Source: Pseudomonas yangonensis
GTDB taxonomy: Bacteria > Pseudomonadota > Gammaproteobacteria > Pseudomonadales > Pseudomonadaceae
Length of the DNA: 64,000 bases
Direction of reading: 5' to 3'
Assembly (NCBI RefSeq): GCF_009932725.1
Contig: NZ_BLJU01000005.1
Coordinates: forward strand, 186,001-250,000
Part shown: one piece after another, positions 11,153 through 23,566 of the stretch
How the letters are laid out: every line of letters begins with the position of its first letter
Position numbering within the stretch: the stretch's first letter is position 1
Translations under genes and position numbers: made by a program
Notes under the pieces: generated by a model
Databases searched by the model: none
The model's input: the letters and a program-made list of their open reading frames with translations, nothing else
Told to the model about the DNA's origin: nothing

Positions 11153-12526
11153 ATGTCCACCGACACCCGCCTTGGCCGCGTGCGCACGGAACTGCGCAAC
11201 CTGCTCATCCTGGCCACGCCCATCATCATCGCTCAGCTGGCGCACACCGCCATGGGCTTCGTCGATACCTTGATGGCCGGGCGCGTCAGCCCGCGGGACC
11301 TGGCAGCCGTGGCGCTGGGCAACTCGATCTGGGTGCCGGTGTTCCTGCTGATGACCGGTATCCTGCTGGCTACCACGCCCAAGGTGGCGCAGCGCTTCGG
11401 TGCCGGCGAGGAAGCAGAGATCGGCCCGCTGGTGCGTCAGGCCCTGTGGCTGGCACTGGCCGTAGGCGGCAGTGCCGCAACGCTGCTGTGGAACGCCGAG
11501 TTCATCCTGCGCATCATGAACGTCGACCCGGCGCTGATCGCTCCGGCCATGGGCTACCTGCGCGCCGTGGCCTGCGGCTTTCCAGCGGTAGCGCTGTATC
11601 ACGTGCTGCGCTGCTTCAGCGATGGCCTGGGTCACACCCGCCCAAGCATGGTACTGGGTATTCTCGGCCTGCTGCTGAACATTCCGGCCAACTACATCTT
11701 CATCTACGGCAAGTTCGGCCTGCCGGCCATGGGCGGCGTCGGTTGCGGCTGGGCCACCGCACTGGTGATGGGCTTCATGCTGATCGGCATGCTGGTCTGG
11801 GTGAGGTGGGCGCCCTGCTACCGCGCCAGCGCGCTGTTCACCCATTTCGACTGGCCACAGTGGCCGGTCATCAAGCGCCTGCTGAGCATCGGCGTGCCGA
11901 TCGGCGTGGCGGTGTTCGCCGAATCGAGCATCTTCGCGGTGATCGCCCTGCTCATCGGCGGCCTCGGTGCCACCGTGGTCGCCGGGCACCAGATCGCCCT
12001 GAACTTCAGTTCCATGGTGTTCATGATCCCCTACTCGCTGGCCATGGCCGCGACGGTGCGCGTCGGCCAGGCACTGGGCCGCGGCCAGCCACGCGAAGCG
12101 CGCTTCGCCGCCGGGGTGAGCATGGGCGCGGCACTGGGCTACGCCTGCGTATCGGCCAGCCTGATGTTCCTGCTGCGCGAACAGATCGCGCAGATCTATA
12201 CCCCCGACAAGACGGTGATCGCCGTGGCGGCAACGCTGATCGTCTATGCAGCGCTGTTCCAGTTCTCCGATGCCATCCAGGTGACGGCAGCCGGCGCCCT
12301 GCGCGGCTATCAGGACACACGCATCACCATGCTGCTGACCCTGTTCGCCTACTGGGGCATCGGCTTGCCGGTGGGTTATGCGCTGGGGCTATCCGACCTG
12401 TTCGGCGAACCGAGCGGCCCCAGCGGCCTGTGGCAAGGTTTGGTGGTGGGCCTGACCTGCGCCGCAGCGATGCTCACCGTGCGCCTGGCACGCAGCGCGC
12501 GCAAGCGCATTCGCCGGGCCGGTTGA
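11153..12526 (+). CDS. norM: MATE family multidrug efflux pump NorM
   Basis: 457 residues, 12 predicted membrane segments in two six-helix halves (for example LLILATPIIIAQLAHTAMGFVDTLMAGRVSPRDLAAVALGNS at the start and VPIGVAVFAESSIFAVIALLIGGLG for the second half). The MATE signature pair GFVDTLMAG and AGHQIALNFSS is present. It exports cationic drugs and fluoroquinolones using Na+ or H+ gradients. There is a plausible start at 11153. It is followed 37 bases later by the DUF3080 lipoprotein on the same strand. Confidence 0.93.
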   Translation: MSTDTRLGRVRTELRNLLILATPIIIAQLAHTAMGFVDTLMAGRVSPRDLAAVALGNSIWVPVFLLMTGILLATTPKVAQRFGAGEEAEIGPLVRQALWLALAVGGSAATLLWNAEFILRIMNVDPALIAPAMGYLRAVACGFPAVALYHVLRCFSDGLGHTRPSMVLGILGLLLNIPANYIFIYGKFGLPAMGGVGCGWATALVMGFMLIGMLVWVRWAPCYRASALFTHFDWPQWPVIKRLLSIGVPIGVAVFAESSIFAVIALLIGGLGATVVAGHQIALNFSSMVFMIPYSLAMAATVRVGQALGRGQPREARFAAGVSMGAALGYACVSASLMFLLREQIAQIYTPDKTVIAVAATLIVYAALFQFSDAIQVTAAGALRGYQDTRITMLLTLFAYWGIGLPVGYALGLSDLFGEPSGPSGLWQGLVVGLTCAAAMLTVRLARSARKRIRRAG

Positions 12527-12563
12527 GATTGGATAGGTCGGGCATCCTCTCTAGACTGAGCAG

Positions 12564-13637
12564 ATGATCCGACCTGCCCTGCTCCTCTGCTTCCTTCTGA
12601 TCGCTGGCTGCGGCCCGGCCAACGACGGCCTGGCCCTGCAGAACGATTACCTCGCACGTCTGCAGCGCTCGCTCGATGCGGCCGACTTCCCCACTTTCGA
12701 CAGCCGCAGCGCCAGCCAATATCGTTTACCGCCACGCCGCGAGCGCCTGCTGGAGTTGCCGGAACTGCGCATCGGCCTGCTCGATCTGGTCATCGATGCG
12801 CGGCGCTGTCCGCATCTGCAGCAGTTGATCAGCCAGCGCAACAGCAGCCTGGGCAAGCAACTGATGCCCAGCCAGCGCCTGGGCTACGAAGGCGACCTGC
12901 TGCGTGCCATCGATGACTGCCTGCCGCATCTGCAGGACGACTCCAGCCTCAAGGCCACTCTGCAGCGCCTGGCCAGCGACAAGCGCCAGCAACTGCCAGC
13001 GGTGTTCTGGAATGCCCTGAACGGCAGCCCGGAGTTCGAGAACTACCTGCGTTTTACCGACCAGGCCTTGCCGGTCGACAGCCAGGAAGACAGCGCGGCA
13101 CTGGACGCCTTGCAGCGGCTGGCCAGCATCGGCGCCGGCATACCGGCACAGTTACCACCGAGCGCCGGGGAGCTGGAACCGCTGTTCTTCGCCCTCTATG
13201 CCAGCGAACAGGGCAGCCAGTTGATCACCAGCCTGGCCAGCCTGCGCCACACGCTCGACGCCGGCAGCGAAATGCTCGAGCAACGCCAACAAAATCGCCC
13301 GCTTTGCCCACTGGGCCAGGCGACCCCGCGCGGGCGCATCCTGCAGAACATCTTCATCAAGTTCTACGCCGGCGGCCTGCAGCCTTATCTGGCACAGGTC
13401 GACCAGCGCGGCCAGCAATGGCAGGCGGTGTTGCTGCAACTGCAGCGTATAGAGGGCATTCCGCCAGCTACCGGCGAACATCTGCAGCGGCTGGCTGGCG
13501 AGCAGGATTCGTTATGGCAGGATTTTCGCGCGGCCACGGCGCGCCATGTCAGGGCCTGGCAGAAGCTACTGAACAGTTGCGGTCTGGCGCCGGGACAGGC
13601 GGGATGGAATAGCGCGGAACGCGACGTGGAGCCTTAA
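12564..13637 (+). CDS. DUF3080-type lipoprotein, function unknown
   Basis: 357 residues. The signal peptide ends in lipobox LLIAGC (cysteine about residue 18), so it is a lipoprotein. The remainder is helical (LQNDYLARLQRSLDAADFPTF, IGLLDLVIDARRCPHLQQLISQRNSSLGKQ, LCPLGQATPRGRILQNIFIKFYAGGLQPYLAQVDQRG). The conserved beginning NDYLxRL and the CP.L pattern fit the DUF3080 family. No enzymatic motif is visible. It is likely cotranscribed with norM. The next gene, tusA, is convergent. Confidence 0.8.
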   Translation: MIRPALLLCFLLIAGCGPANDGLALQNDYLARLQRSLDAADFPTFDSRSASQYRLPPRRERLLELPELRIGLLDLVIDARRCPHLQQLISQRNSSLGKQLMPSQRLGYEGDLLRAIDDCLPHLQDDSSLKATLQRLASDKRQQLPAVFWNALNGSPEFENYLRFTDQALPVDSQEDSAALDALQRLASIGAGIPAQLPPSAGELEPLFFALYASEQGSQLITSLASLRHTLDAGSEMLEQRQQNRPLCPLGQATPRGRILQNIFIKFYAGGLQPYLAQVDQRGQQWQAVLLQLQRIEGIPPATGEHLQRLAGEQDSLWQDFRAATARHVRAWQKLLNSCGLAPGQAGWNSAERDVEP

Positions 13638-13659
13638 GGGGTCACACGTTCAACCCAGC

Positions 13660-13911
13660 CTAATCGGCCTTCTTGCGAATCCAGTACAGATAGGTGCCGT
13701 CTTCCTCGGCCTGACCGAGCAGTTCATGGCCGAGAAACACGCAGAACTTGGGAATGTCACGGCGGGTCGAGGGGTCGGTGGCGATCACCTTGAGCAAGCC
13801 GCCCGGCGACAGGTCGCGCACCTTGTTGTGCAGCATCATCACCGGCTCCGGACAATTCAGGCCGCTGGCGTCGAGCAGGTCATCGTGGTTGAGGGTCAGG
13901 GCTTCGGACAT
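13660..13911 (-). CDS. tusA: Sulfurtransferase TusA
   Basis: 83 residues from [17 protein letters not shown]; the longer frame runs into untranslated upstream sequence. The catalytic motif is [18 protein letters not shown] with the persulfide-carrying cysteine at about residue 20, followed by [16 protein letters not shown]. TusA accepts sulfur from IscS and passes it to TusBCD for 2-thiouridine in tRNA, and also feeds molybdenum cofactor sulfuration. It is a single gene, convergent with the DUF3080 lipoprotein. Confidence 0.93.
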   Translation of the reverse strand: MSEALTLNHDDLLDASGLNCPEPVMMLHNKVRDLSPGGLLKVIATDPSTRRDIPKFCVFLGHELLGQAEEDGTYLYWIRKKAD

Positions 13912-14124
13912 AGGGGGCTCCACAGGCAGGCGCGCATTGTCGCGCAAAGCTGACCTCCAGGTCACCCCGCGCGCACAACCTTGGATGGGCAGCGCATGCC
14001 TGCCAACTGCGGCAAAGTGCCTGCGCTCCGGCGAATCATGGAGGGTTCGCACGCCAGCTTCGGGTGGAGCCCAAAGCGACGCGGGAGTCCGGGCCGGACG
14101 AATGTCCGCGCCCGGTTCACTCCG

Positions 14125-15180
14125 TTATTTGCCGTGACGACGCAGATGACAGGTCACTTCCTCACGATCGTGATACAGCTGCTTGCAGCCGATGCCGACC
14201 TTCAGACCGCGCTCGGCCAGCCCCGACTCGATGCGATCGAGCAGGCGCCGCACTTCGGCGTAACGCTGCTTCATCGGCAGCTTGAGGTTGACCACCGCCT
14301 CGCGGCACAGCCCCTCACCCAGCCAGGTTTCGATCATCGCCGCCGTTCGCGCCGGCTTCTCGACAATGTCGCAGACCATCCAGTGCACCGGATGGCGCGG
14401 GCGGAAGGTAAAGCCATCGGCGCGCTGGTGCACGACGAAGCCGGAATACATCAGGCTTTCGGCCATCGGCCCGTTGTCCACGGCAGTCACGCGAATCTCC
14501 CGATTGACCAGCTGCCAGGTCCAGCCACCGGGGGCCGCGCCCAGGTCGACGGCGGTCATGCCCGGCGCCAGGCGCTGATCCCATTGTTCACGCGGGATGA
14601 AATGGTGCCAGGCCTCCTCCAGTTTGAGCGTGGAACGGCTCGGCGCCTCGCGCGGAAACTTCAGACGCGGAATGCCCATGGGCCACATTGCCTGGTTGTC
14701 CGCCTCGGCGATACCGGCGAACACCTCGCGGCCGCTCTTGAAGGTCAGCAGCAGGCGCGGCTTCTTCGCGTCATCCACCAGCTTGCCGGCCTTGAGCAGT
14801 GCCTTGCGCAGCGGCGCTTCGAACTTCTTGCAAAAGGTCGAGACTTCCTTGCCCTCGTTGGTATCGACCACCTCCAGCCACAGACTGCCGCACACGGGAT
14901 AGTCGGCCAGGGCGTCGAGCAACACGCTGATACGATCACTTTCCGGCAGGCTGACGAACGCGCCGCGCGCCCATTGTCTGGGGAAAATCAGCTGATTGAA
15001 ACGTACGCTGCGCATCAGCCGCTCGCTATCAGCCGCCTCGCTGCAGACGAACTCGGCGCAGGCGCTGCCGGGCTTGGCCCTGGAGTAGCCCGGCACATCC
15101 AGACGCGCCGCAAGGTCGGTGATCTCGGCGCAAACCTCCCCTTCGAAACCGGGGCGGCAATGCAGAAACAGGGTATTCAT
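14125..15180 (-). CDS. rlmM: 23S rRNA 2'-O-ribose C2498 methyltransferase RlmM
   Basis: 351 residues from MNTLFLHCRPGFE; AGGAG lies 9 bases upstream, and the TTG just before is ignored. N-terminal THUMP-like RNA-binding domain (to about 160), then a Rossmann methyltransferase with the S-adenosylmethionine loop VDLGAAPGGWTWQL (about 218-231) and the catalytic KDKE-type residues (LKLPMKQRY near the end). It methylates the 2'-O of C2498 in 23S rRNA. It is divergent from acnA across about 255 bases. Confidence 0.93.
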   Translation of the reverse strand: MNTLFLHCRPGFEGEVCAEITDLAARLDVPGYSRAKPGSACAEFVCSEAADSERLMRSVRFNQLIFPRQWARGAFVSLPESDRISVLLDALADYPVCGSLWLEVVDTNEGKEVSTFCKKFEAPLRKALLKAGKLVDDAKKPRLLLTFKSGREVFAGIAEADNQAMWPMGIPRLKFPREAPSRSTLKLEEAWHHFIPREQWDQRLAPGMTAVDLGAAPGGWTWQLVNREIRVTAVDNGPMAESLMYSGFVVHQRADGFTFRPRHPVHWMVCDIVEKPARTAAMIETWLGEGLCREAVVNLKLPMKQRYAEVRRLLDRIESGLAERGLKVGIGCKQLYHDREEVTCHLRRHGK

Positions 15181-15435
15181 CAAAGGGTCTCCTCGAGGCG
15201 CGCATGATACCCGAGACCGGAACCCCGAGCCGCTAAACCTGTCCAGCTACATATGCGCTGCCAGCGGATACGGAACCGCCATCATCGCTTCTCGATGAAT
15301 TCCGGCCATCCATTCCGCGCCGTGCATAGCAACCGATAAAGGATATGCGCTAGCCAGACCGCCCAAGCCGAACTAGCTTGAAGGTCTGCCGCCATCAGAC
15401 ACAGCCCGAACCGTGCGGGCCCAAGGAGATGTGCA

Positions 15436-18177
<2,742 letters not shown>

Positions 18178-18184
18178 TACACCC

Positions 18185-18208
18185 GCCCTGCTATCGCGGT
18201 AGCAGGGC
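18185..18208 (+). terminator. Hairpin after acnA
   Basis: Perfect 9-bp arms GCCCTGCTA / TAGCAGGGC around TCGCGG, 8 bases after the acnA stop. There is no T-tract, so it may be an mRNA end-protecting stem rather than an intrinsic terminator. Confidence 0.5.
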
Positions 18209-18251
18209 ATGCCAGCCTCCGTCGGGCCATGGATGGCCGACGTCGCGACAA

Positions 18252-18271
18252 AATGTGACGCCAGTCACAAA
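18252..18271. promoter_or_regulatory. CRP/Vfr-type binding site upstream of aer
   Basis: AATGTGA-CGCCAG-TCACAAA: TGTGA (18254-18258) and TCACA (18265-18269) are perfect inverted half-sites with the canonical six-base spacer. The centre is about 98 bases upstream of the aer start. Vfr, the Pseudomonas CRP homologue, uses this consensus. Confidence 0.65.
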
Positions 18272-18358
18272 GCGATTACACTCGCGAAAACGGATTCAGC
18301 CCTCAACTTTGCCGCTCGGCGGCCGATGACAGGGGCATTACAACGACGGATACCTGCC

Positions 18359-19924
18359 ATGCGTAACAACCAGCCGGTCACCCAGCGTGAGCGTACTTTT
18401 CCTGCACAACAACGTCTGATATCCACTACCGACCTCAAGGGCCAGATCACCTACTGCAACGACGCCTTCGTCGAAATCAGTGGTTTCAGCCGCGAAGAGC
18501 TGATGCGCGCGCCGCACAACATCGTGCGCCACCCGGACGTGCCGTCCGCCGTGTTCGACCACATGTGGACGACCCTGAAAAGCGGTCGCCCGTGGATGGG
18601 TATCGTCAAGAACCGCAGCAAGAATGGCGACCACTACTGGGTCAACGCCTACGTCACCCCGATGACCGAGAACAATCAGGTCGTCGGTTACGAATCCGTC
18701 CGCGTCAAACCTACAGCCGAACAGGTGCGCCGCGCCGAAGCGCTGTATGCACGTGTCAATGCCGGCAAATCGGCCGTGCCTGCCAGCAATCAGTGGCTGC
18801 CCGTCGTACAGGCGTGGATGCCCTTCATTCTGGTCAGCCAGATCGGCTTCATGATCGGTCACTGGATCGGCAGCAACTGGGGCTTCATCCTTGCTGCCAT
18901 ACTCTCCGTCCCGCTGGGGCTGGCCGGCATAGCCTGGCAGACCCGCGGCATCAAGCGCCTGCTGAAACTGGCCGAGCAAACCACTTCCGATCCATTGATC
19001 GCGCAGATGTACACCGACAGCCGCGGCGCCGAAGCGCGCCTGGAAATGGCCATGCTCAGCCAGAATGCGCGCCTGAAAACCTGTCTCACCCGCCTGCAGG
19101 ACACTGCAGAGCAACTGACCCAGCAGGCGCGTGAAGCCGACCAGCTGGCGCACAACAGTTCCGATGGCCTCGAGCGCCAGCGCCAGGAGACCGAGCAGGT
19201 CGCCACGGCAGTCAACGAAATGGCTGCCACCACCCTGGAAGTGGCCAGCAACGTTGCCCGCACCGCCATCGCCACTCAGGAAGCCAACCGCCTGACCGGC
19301 GAAGGCCGCACCATCGCCGCGGAAACCCGCGAAGCCATCCAGCGCCTGTCGCAATCGGTGGGTAATACCGGGGAAACCGTCACCCGCCTCGCCCAGGACA
19401 GCAACGAGATCGGCGGTGTGGTCGACGTGATCAAGGGCATTGCCGATCAGACCAACCTGCTCGCTCTCAACGCCGCCATCGAAGCCGCACGTGCCGGCGA
19501 AATGGGCCGCGGCTTCGCCGTGGTGGCCGACGAGGTTCGTTCCCTCGCCCAGCGCACCGCCGAATCCACAGAACAGATTCACGGCCTGATCGCCAAACTG
19601 CAACGTACTGCCGAAGAGGCCGTACTGACCATGGAAATCGGCCGCAAACAGGCCGACGAAGGCGTCGAACGCGTCCTCAAAGCCGATCAGGCACTGTCCG
19701 GTATCAGTGACTCGGTCGCCAACATCGCCGACATGGCCAACCAGATCGCTGCGGCGGCGGAAGAACAAAGCGCCGTGGCCGACGAGATCAACCAGAACAT
19801 CACCACCATCGCCCAACTGGCCGACCAGACCGCAGGCGAAGCGCAAAGCACCGCCAAACTCAGCGAAGCCCTGACCAAAACTGCACAGGGCCAATACGCA
19901 CTGGTCGAACGCTTCAACCGTTGA
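18359..19924 (+). CDS. aer: Aerotaxis receptor Aer (PAS-containing methyl-accepting chemotaxis protein)
   Basis: 521 residues from [12 protein letters not shown]-terminal PAS domain (about 10-120) with [51 protein letters not shown], which binds FAD in Aer proteins. Paired membrane segments lie at about 150-195, followed by a HAMP-like linker and the signalling domain whose hairpin tip reads [34 protein letters not shown]. It senses redox state and steers cells towards oxygen. Upstream is a CRP/Vfr-type site; downstream is a hairpin terminator. Longer in-frame starts would lie over that site. Confidence 0.95.
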   Translation: MRNNQPVTQRERTFPAQQRLISTTDLKGQITYCNDAFVEISGFSREELMRAPHNIVRHPDVPSAVFDHMWTTLKSGRPWMGIVKNRSKNGDHYWVNAYVTPMTENNQVVGYESVRVKPTAEQVRRAEALYARVNAGKSAVPASNQWLPVVQAWMPFILVSQIGFMIGHWIGSNWGFILAAILSVPLGLAGIAWQTRGIKRLLKLAEQTTSDPLIAQMYTDSRGAEARLEMAMLSQNARLKTCLTRLQDTAEQLTQQAREADQLAHNSSDGLERQRQETEQVATAVNEMAATTLEVASNVARTAIATQEANRLTGEGRTIAAETREAIQRLSQSVGNTGETVTRLAQDSNEIGGVVDVIKGIADQTNLLALNAAIEAARAGEMGRGFAVVADEVRSLAQRTAESTEQIHGLIAKLQRTAEEAVLTMEIGRKQADEGVERVLKADQALSGISDSVANIADMANQIAAAAEEQSAVADEINQNITTIAQLADQTAGEAQSTAKLSEALTKTAQGQYALVERFNR

Positions 19925-19931
19925 AACAAAA

Positions 19932-19955
19932 GGCGCAGCGGCTCACCGCTGCGCC
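19932..19955 (+). terminator. Terminator after aer
   Basis: 10-bp arms GGCGCAGCGG / CCGCTGCGCC with a four-base loop CTCA, 8 bases after the stop, then a pyrimidine-rich CTCTCTG tail. Confidence 0.7.
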
Positions 19956-20040
19956 CTCTCTGCGACCGGCATTTGTGAGAGGGCCAACTGACTACGATCT
20001 TGCCCCGACTAATGCTCAGACCGACTATGCAAGAGTGTTC

Positions 20041-20280
20041 ATGACCATACGACGTTTCCCGAATCCTTCAAACGCGAGGCAGTAGACCAGGCCCTTGCCG
20101 CTACGCCGCTTTGTCAAGTAGCCGAGACGCCGTAGATCGCTAAAAGCCTATTTGGCGAATGGAAGGCAGCAAGGTGATGATACCTCTCGGGGTAACAGCA
20201 GGCAGCGTGGGGAGCACACGTGACAGCGCCGTCTACGCCAACAACTGGCTCACCCTAGAGCGCGAAGTCTTAAAAAGGCG
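20041..20280 (+). pseudogene. Decayed IS3-family orfA (transposase helix-turn-helix) remnant
   Basis: With frame changes the strand reads RRFPESFKREAVDQALAA, then CQVAET, then KSLFGEWKAA and EREVLKRR. These pieces line up in order with an IS3-type OrfA (PESFK.EAV, VAE..GVS, SLY.WKK, ...RDILKK). A frameshift after CGTTTCCC and several stops prevent translation. Part of a decayed insertion sequence; the matching orfB-type remnant lies at 20985-21445 beyond tRNA-Asn and need not come from the same copy. Confidence 0.6.
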
Positions 20281-20617
20281 CTAGCCATTCAGCGAGAGAG
20301 AAGGCGAGTCGGCGCCTGAGCAAGGAGCTCAGTACAATGCACCGTGATGGGGACAGGTCAACGGCCAAACCGAATCAAGGCAGAGTTGGCGGCAATGAGG
20401 CATGCGCGCGGTCGACATAGATTGCGCTCGAACTCTATTCGCGATTCGCGCGCCTTTGTCGGTTGAGCGATACACCGCCGCATGCAGAAAATACTGGCAC
20501 ACGACGCGCTAGAGATTGCGCGTCGCATGGTTATATCTGAAATAAGAGTAGCGTCTGCATCCACGGCAGCAAACACTACACACTCGCACGCTAAGACCTA
20601 GTGCTGCGTTTTTAATT
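20281..20617. other. Gene-free interval
   Basis: No convincing gene, RNA or repeat. The only open frames are short, on either strand, and show no recognisable motif. Base composition is mixed and many stops are present. It is probably decayed DNA between the IS remnant and tRNA-Asn. Confidence 0.5.
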
Positions 20618-20693
20618 TGGCTCCGCGACCTGGACTCGAACCAGGGACCCAATGATTAACAGTCATTTGCTCTACCGACTGAGCTATCGCGGA
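20618..20693 (-). tRNA. tRNA-Asn (GTT)
   Basis: 76 bases with encoded CCA. Acceptor TCCGCGA pairs with TCGCGGA. The D arm is TAGCTCAGTCGGTAGAGCA, the anticodon stem AATGA/TCATT encloses loop CTGTTAA (anticodon GTT), and the T arm is CCTGGTTCGAGTCCAGG. It lies about 0.9 kb from the wbpM 3' end, an arrangement also seen at the O-antigen locus of P. aeruginosa. Confidence 0.97.
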
Positions 20694-20704
20694 ACATAAG
20701 GCGT

Positions 20705-20732
20705 ATGTTACTGATTAAAAAAGAAAAGTCAA
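20705..20732 (-). promoter_or_regulatory. Probable tRNA-Asn promoter
   Basis: Read leftwards: TTGACT (20732-20727), a 16-base A/T-rich spacer, TAACAT (20710-20705), 11 bases before the mature 5' end. The -35 is good, the -10 moderate and the distance to the tRNA is short. Confidence 0.55.
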
Positions 20733-20984
20733 CCACTTGAAGTAAACATCCTACTGAGCTATGAGCTTGATGAGGCAGCTTCGTAAGATCATGAAGTTGC
20801 ATTTCATACCTACGGGTGAGTTGAATCGTACGCGCCGCTAGCCAATAAGCGAGCGGGAGCGGGGGGAATCAGCCTTCGACTAAGGTCTCGCGGCTACGTC
20901 GCCTTCGCGCCGCCAAGTTGATGCACTTCGCGCTGCACTGCGCAGCCAAATCAATCTAACTGCTCAACCAGACCGTGGCCCTGC
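20733..20984. other. Gene-free interval
   Basis: No gene or RNA seen. It may include the left, unrecognisable part of the orfB-type remnant that follows. Confidence 0.45.
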
Positions 20985-21445
20985 TGGCCGTAGCATTCTG
21001 AACACGCTGCGCAAGACCGCGTCAGCATTATCCACTTTCGTGCGCGTCGGTTGATGCAAGAGCCTGGCTTGATCAGCAACGACCAGGCTCGCAGGCCTAC
21101 AAGCAGCCTAAGGTTAGTGGCTAGGCATCCCAAACGGGCTGAACCGCCAGCTTGGCTCCGAACACGGCAATTAGATCCGATGTGGCGACATCACTCACAC
21201 ATCCAAGCATAAGCCACTGGCATTACCTGACGGTGCCGCTGGATCTGCATGCAAGGCAAGCAATCGGTTAGGCGCTTTCTGCCAAGCCGGAGGCTAAACT
21301 GATTATCAAGTCGCCGAAGATTGCCCACGAACAACTAGGCAACCGCAGCAGGTGCTAGTTCATAAGATCAGAGCAGCCAGTACGCTAGCTGGCCCGGCAG
21401 AGTTCCATCTCAGATGGATCAGAACATGAACCTAAGGTAAATGCG
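20985..21445 (+). pseudogene. Decayed IS3-family orfB transposase (DDE) remnant
   Basis: Across several frames the strand reads GRSILNTLRK, VSIIHFRARRLMQEPGLIS, GSQAYKQPKV, HWHYLTVPLDLHARQAIG, ALSAKPEAKLIIK, AHEQLGN, and YAS...QMDQNMNL. These align in order with the IS3-group integrase ([54 protein letters not shown], ...GRPQQVLFHSDQGSQYAS...). The DDE core is destroyed by stops and frameshifts, and no terminal inverted repeats could be found. It marks past transposition at the edge of the wbpM region. Confidence 0.8.
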
Positions 21446-21589
21446 CCAGCACAAAATTATTACTGGGCTAATCCGCTCACTTATATCATGCGGTTATTAA
21501 AATTACACAAATTACAGAGCCACTTAAAAAAATTGAGACTTACAATCTCTATTGAAAGCCGGCGAAGCCAAACACAGCCCGTTTCTACC
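21446..21589. other. AT-rich interval downstream of wbpM
   Basis: AT-rich, unlike the flanking chromosome, with no gene. No clear intrinsic terminator for wbpM is visible. Confidence 0.4.
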
Positions 21590-23566
21590 TTAACGTTCTT
21601 TGCTTCTTAGATGAATCCAGTCAACAATTTCACCCTCAGGCACATAACCATGCACAATTTCGCGAAGTAGAGTGCGTACTAGAGTATAGTCATCACGACC
21701 GACTGCAGCGAGCAGCTCCTGCAAACGGGCCTTGAGCTCGTCCCAAGATAACATATCCTCCTCAGCGCGCATGATCATAGGATGCTCAGTGGGTTTCACA
21801 TCCTCACCGATCAATAATTCCTCGTAAAGTTTCTCACCAGGCCTGAGGCCGGTAAATTCGATGGAAATATCACCAACAGGGTTACACTCATTTCGCACGC
21901 TCAGCCCAGAAAGGCGTATCATTTTCTCCGCAAGATCAGCAATTCTTACAGGCTCGCCCATATCCAGCACAAACACGTCCCCCCCTTGCCCCAACGAACC
22001 GGCTTGGATAACGAGCTGTGCTGCCTCAGGAATGGTCATAAAATAACGAGTAATATTTGGATGGGTGACAGTTACCGGTCCGCCGTACTTAATTTGCTCC
22101 CTAAACAACGGAATAACCGACCCAGAAGAACCCAGCACATTACCAAAGCGAACCATCGTAAAGCGCGTTTTATTTAGTTGATAGACCCCTCGATCTTGCC
22201 CCAAAAGTAGCGGAGCGGCTTCCCGACTCAGAGCCTGTAGAACCATCTCAGCTAAACGCTTAGTACTTCCCATGACATTGGTAGGTCGTACAGCCTTATC
22301 AGTTGAGATCAGTACAAAATTTGTAACGCCCGCCTTGATTGAAGCTTGCGCGGCATTAAGCGTTCCGACTAAATTATTGAGTACGCCTTCCGCAATGTTA
22401 TGCTCGACCATAGGTACATGCTTGTAGGCAGCCGCGTGATAGACCGTATTAACTCGCCACGTATCCAAAACATGAAACAAGCGCTCAAAATCACGGACGG
22501 ATCCCAGGATTGGAATCAGCGCGACTGGCAATGATTCGCGCTCAATACGTTGACGTAGCTCACCGTGAATAGCGTAAAGATTGAACTCGCTATGCTCGAA
22601 CAGCAACAGCGTTCGAGCTTCACTGGCTAGAATTTGCCGGCACAATTCCGAGCCGATGGAGCCACCAGCGCCCGTCACGAGCACAACCTGCCCCTTAATA
22701 CATCGTTCGAAAAGATCCTGACGGGGCGGTATCGAGTCTCGTCCTAAAAGATCGGATATATCTACTTCCTGAATATCCTCAACCTTCACACGCCCACTGG
22801 CCAAGTCGGTAAAGCTCGGAATACTACGCACATGCAAAGAATAAGACTCAAGCGCCTCAAGAACCTCACGCCGACGAGCATGAGAGATTGAAGGCATGGC
22901 CAGCAAAATCTCCTGCGCACCAGTTTCTTTAATCATCTGCTGGATATGTTTAGGAGTATAAACTCGCAAACCAGCAATCATACGGTTAGCCACACCCCCG
23001 TCATCATCAATAAAGGCTACTACTCGCATCGCCCTACTAAACCGCAGCGCAGCCAGCAGCTGGTTACCAGCGGTGCCCGCTCCATAAATCGCTACCTTAG
23101 CCACGTCAATCTCGTCATCATAATGCCGGCTTCGCGGTTCCAACCAGTCACCAATAAAGAACTGACGCATGGCAAGACGCAAACCGCCTAACAGTAAAAG
23201 ACTTAGCCACCAATAGTTAAAAATCATTGAACGCGGCACCAACTCCGGCGACCCACGGTACCAATAGAGCACAAGCGCCAACACCAGAGCAGCCAAGGAA
23301 ACAGCCTTAGCAATGGCGATTAGAGCATCGCTCCCAACATAACGCATTACGGCGCGATACATCCCCATCCTGATGAATATGGGCAAAGCGATTAGAGGCG
23401 CTGCAAGAAACAACCAGCCATGCCCACCAAATGGTTTAGCTGCAAAAAAATCACCCATACGTACAGCAAAAGAGAGCCACAGCGCCATCCACACTAAAAA
23501 AACGTCAGCGACCACTTGCAGAAGACGCTTGCGCCTTCTGGGCAATGACACAAGAAAATCACGCAT
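21590..23566 (-). CDS. wbpM: UDP-N-acetylglucosamine-type 4,6-dehydratase WbpM-like (NDP-sugar epimerase/dehydratase)
   Basis: 658 residues. Four N-terminal membrane helices (about 10-130), a first Rossmann segment VAIYGAGTAGNQLL, then the extended SDR catalytic domain with VLVTGAGGSIGSELCRQ (about 295-310), YHAAAYKHVPMVE and STDKAVRPTNVMGSTKR. The usual catalytic Tyr is Met (MGSTK), the Ser-Met-Lys arrangement described for WbpM/PglF dehydratases. It makes the 4-keto-6-deoxy intermediate for QuiNAc/FucNAc in B-band O-antigen. Visibly lower GC than its neighbours. Upstream, where the rest of an O-antigen cluster would be expected, there are no polysaccharide genes. Confidence 0.9.
   Translation of the reverse strand: MRDFLVSLPRRRKRLLQVVADVFLVWMALWLSFAVRMGDFFAAKPFGGHGWLFLAAPLIALPIFIRMGMYRAVMRYVGSDALIAIAKAVSLAALVLALVLYWYRGSPELVPRSMIFNYWWLSLLLLGGLRLAMRQFFIGDWLEPRSRHYDDEIDVAKVAIYGAGTAGNQLLAALRFSRAMRVVAFIDDDGGVANRMIAGLRVYTPKHIQQMIKETGAQEILLAMPSISHARRREVLEALESYSLHVRSIPSFTDLASGRVKVEDIQEVDISDLLGRDSIPPRQDLFERCIKGQVVLVTGAGGSIGSELCRQILASEARTLLLFEHSEFNLYAIHGELRQRIERESLPVALIPILGSVRDFERLFHVLDTWRVNTVYHAAAYKHVPMVEHNIAEGVLNNLVGTLNAAQASIKAGVTNFVLISTDKAVRPTNVMGSTKRLAEMVLQALSREAAPLLLGQDRGVYQLNKTRFTMVRFGNVLGSSGSVIPLFREQIKYGGPVTVTHPNITRYFMTIPEAAQLVIQAGSLGQGGDVFVLDMGEPVRIADLAEKMIRLSGLSVRNECNPVGDISIEFTGLRPGEKLYEELLIGEDVKPTEHPMIMRAEEDMLSWDELKARLQELLAAVGRDDYTLVRTLLREIVHGYVPEGEIVDWIHLRSKER

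Noticed and set aside
13981..15207. 408-codon plus-strand frame opposite rlmM
   Set aside because: Antisense shadow; RlmM is complete and conserved on the minus strand.
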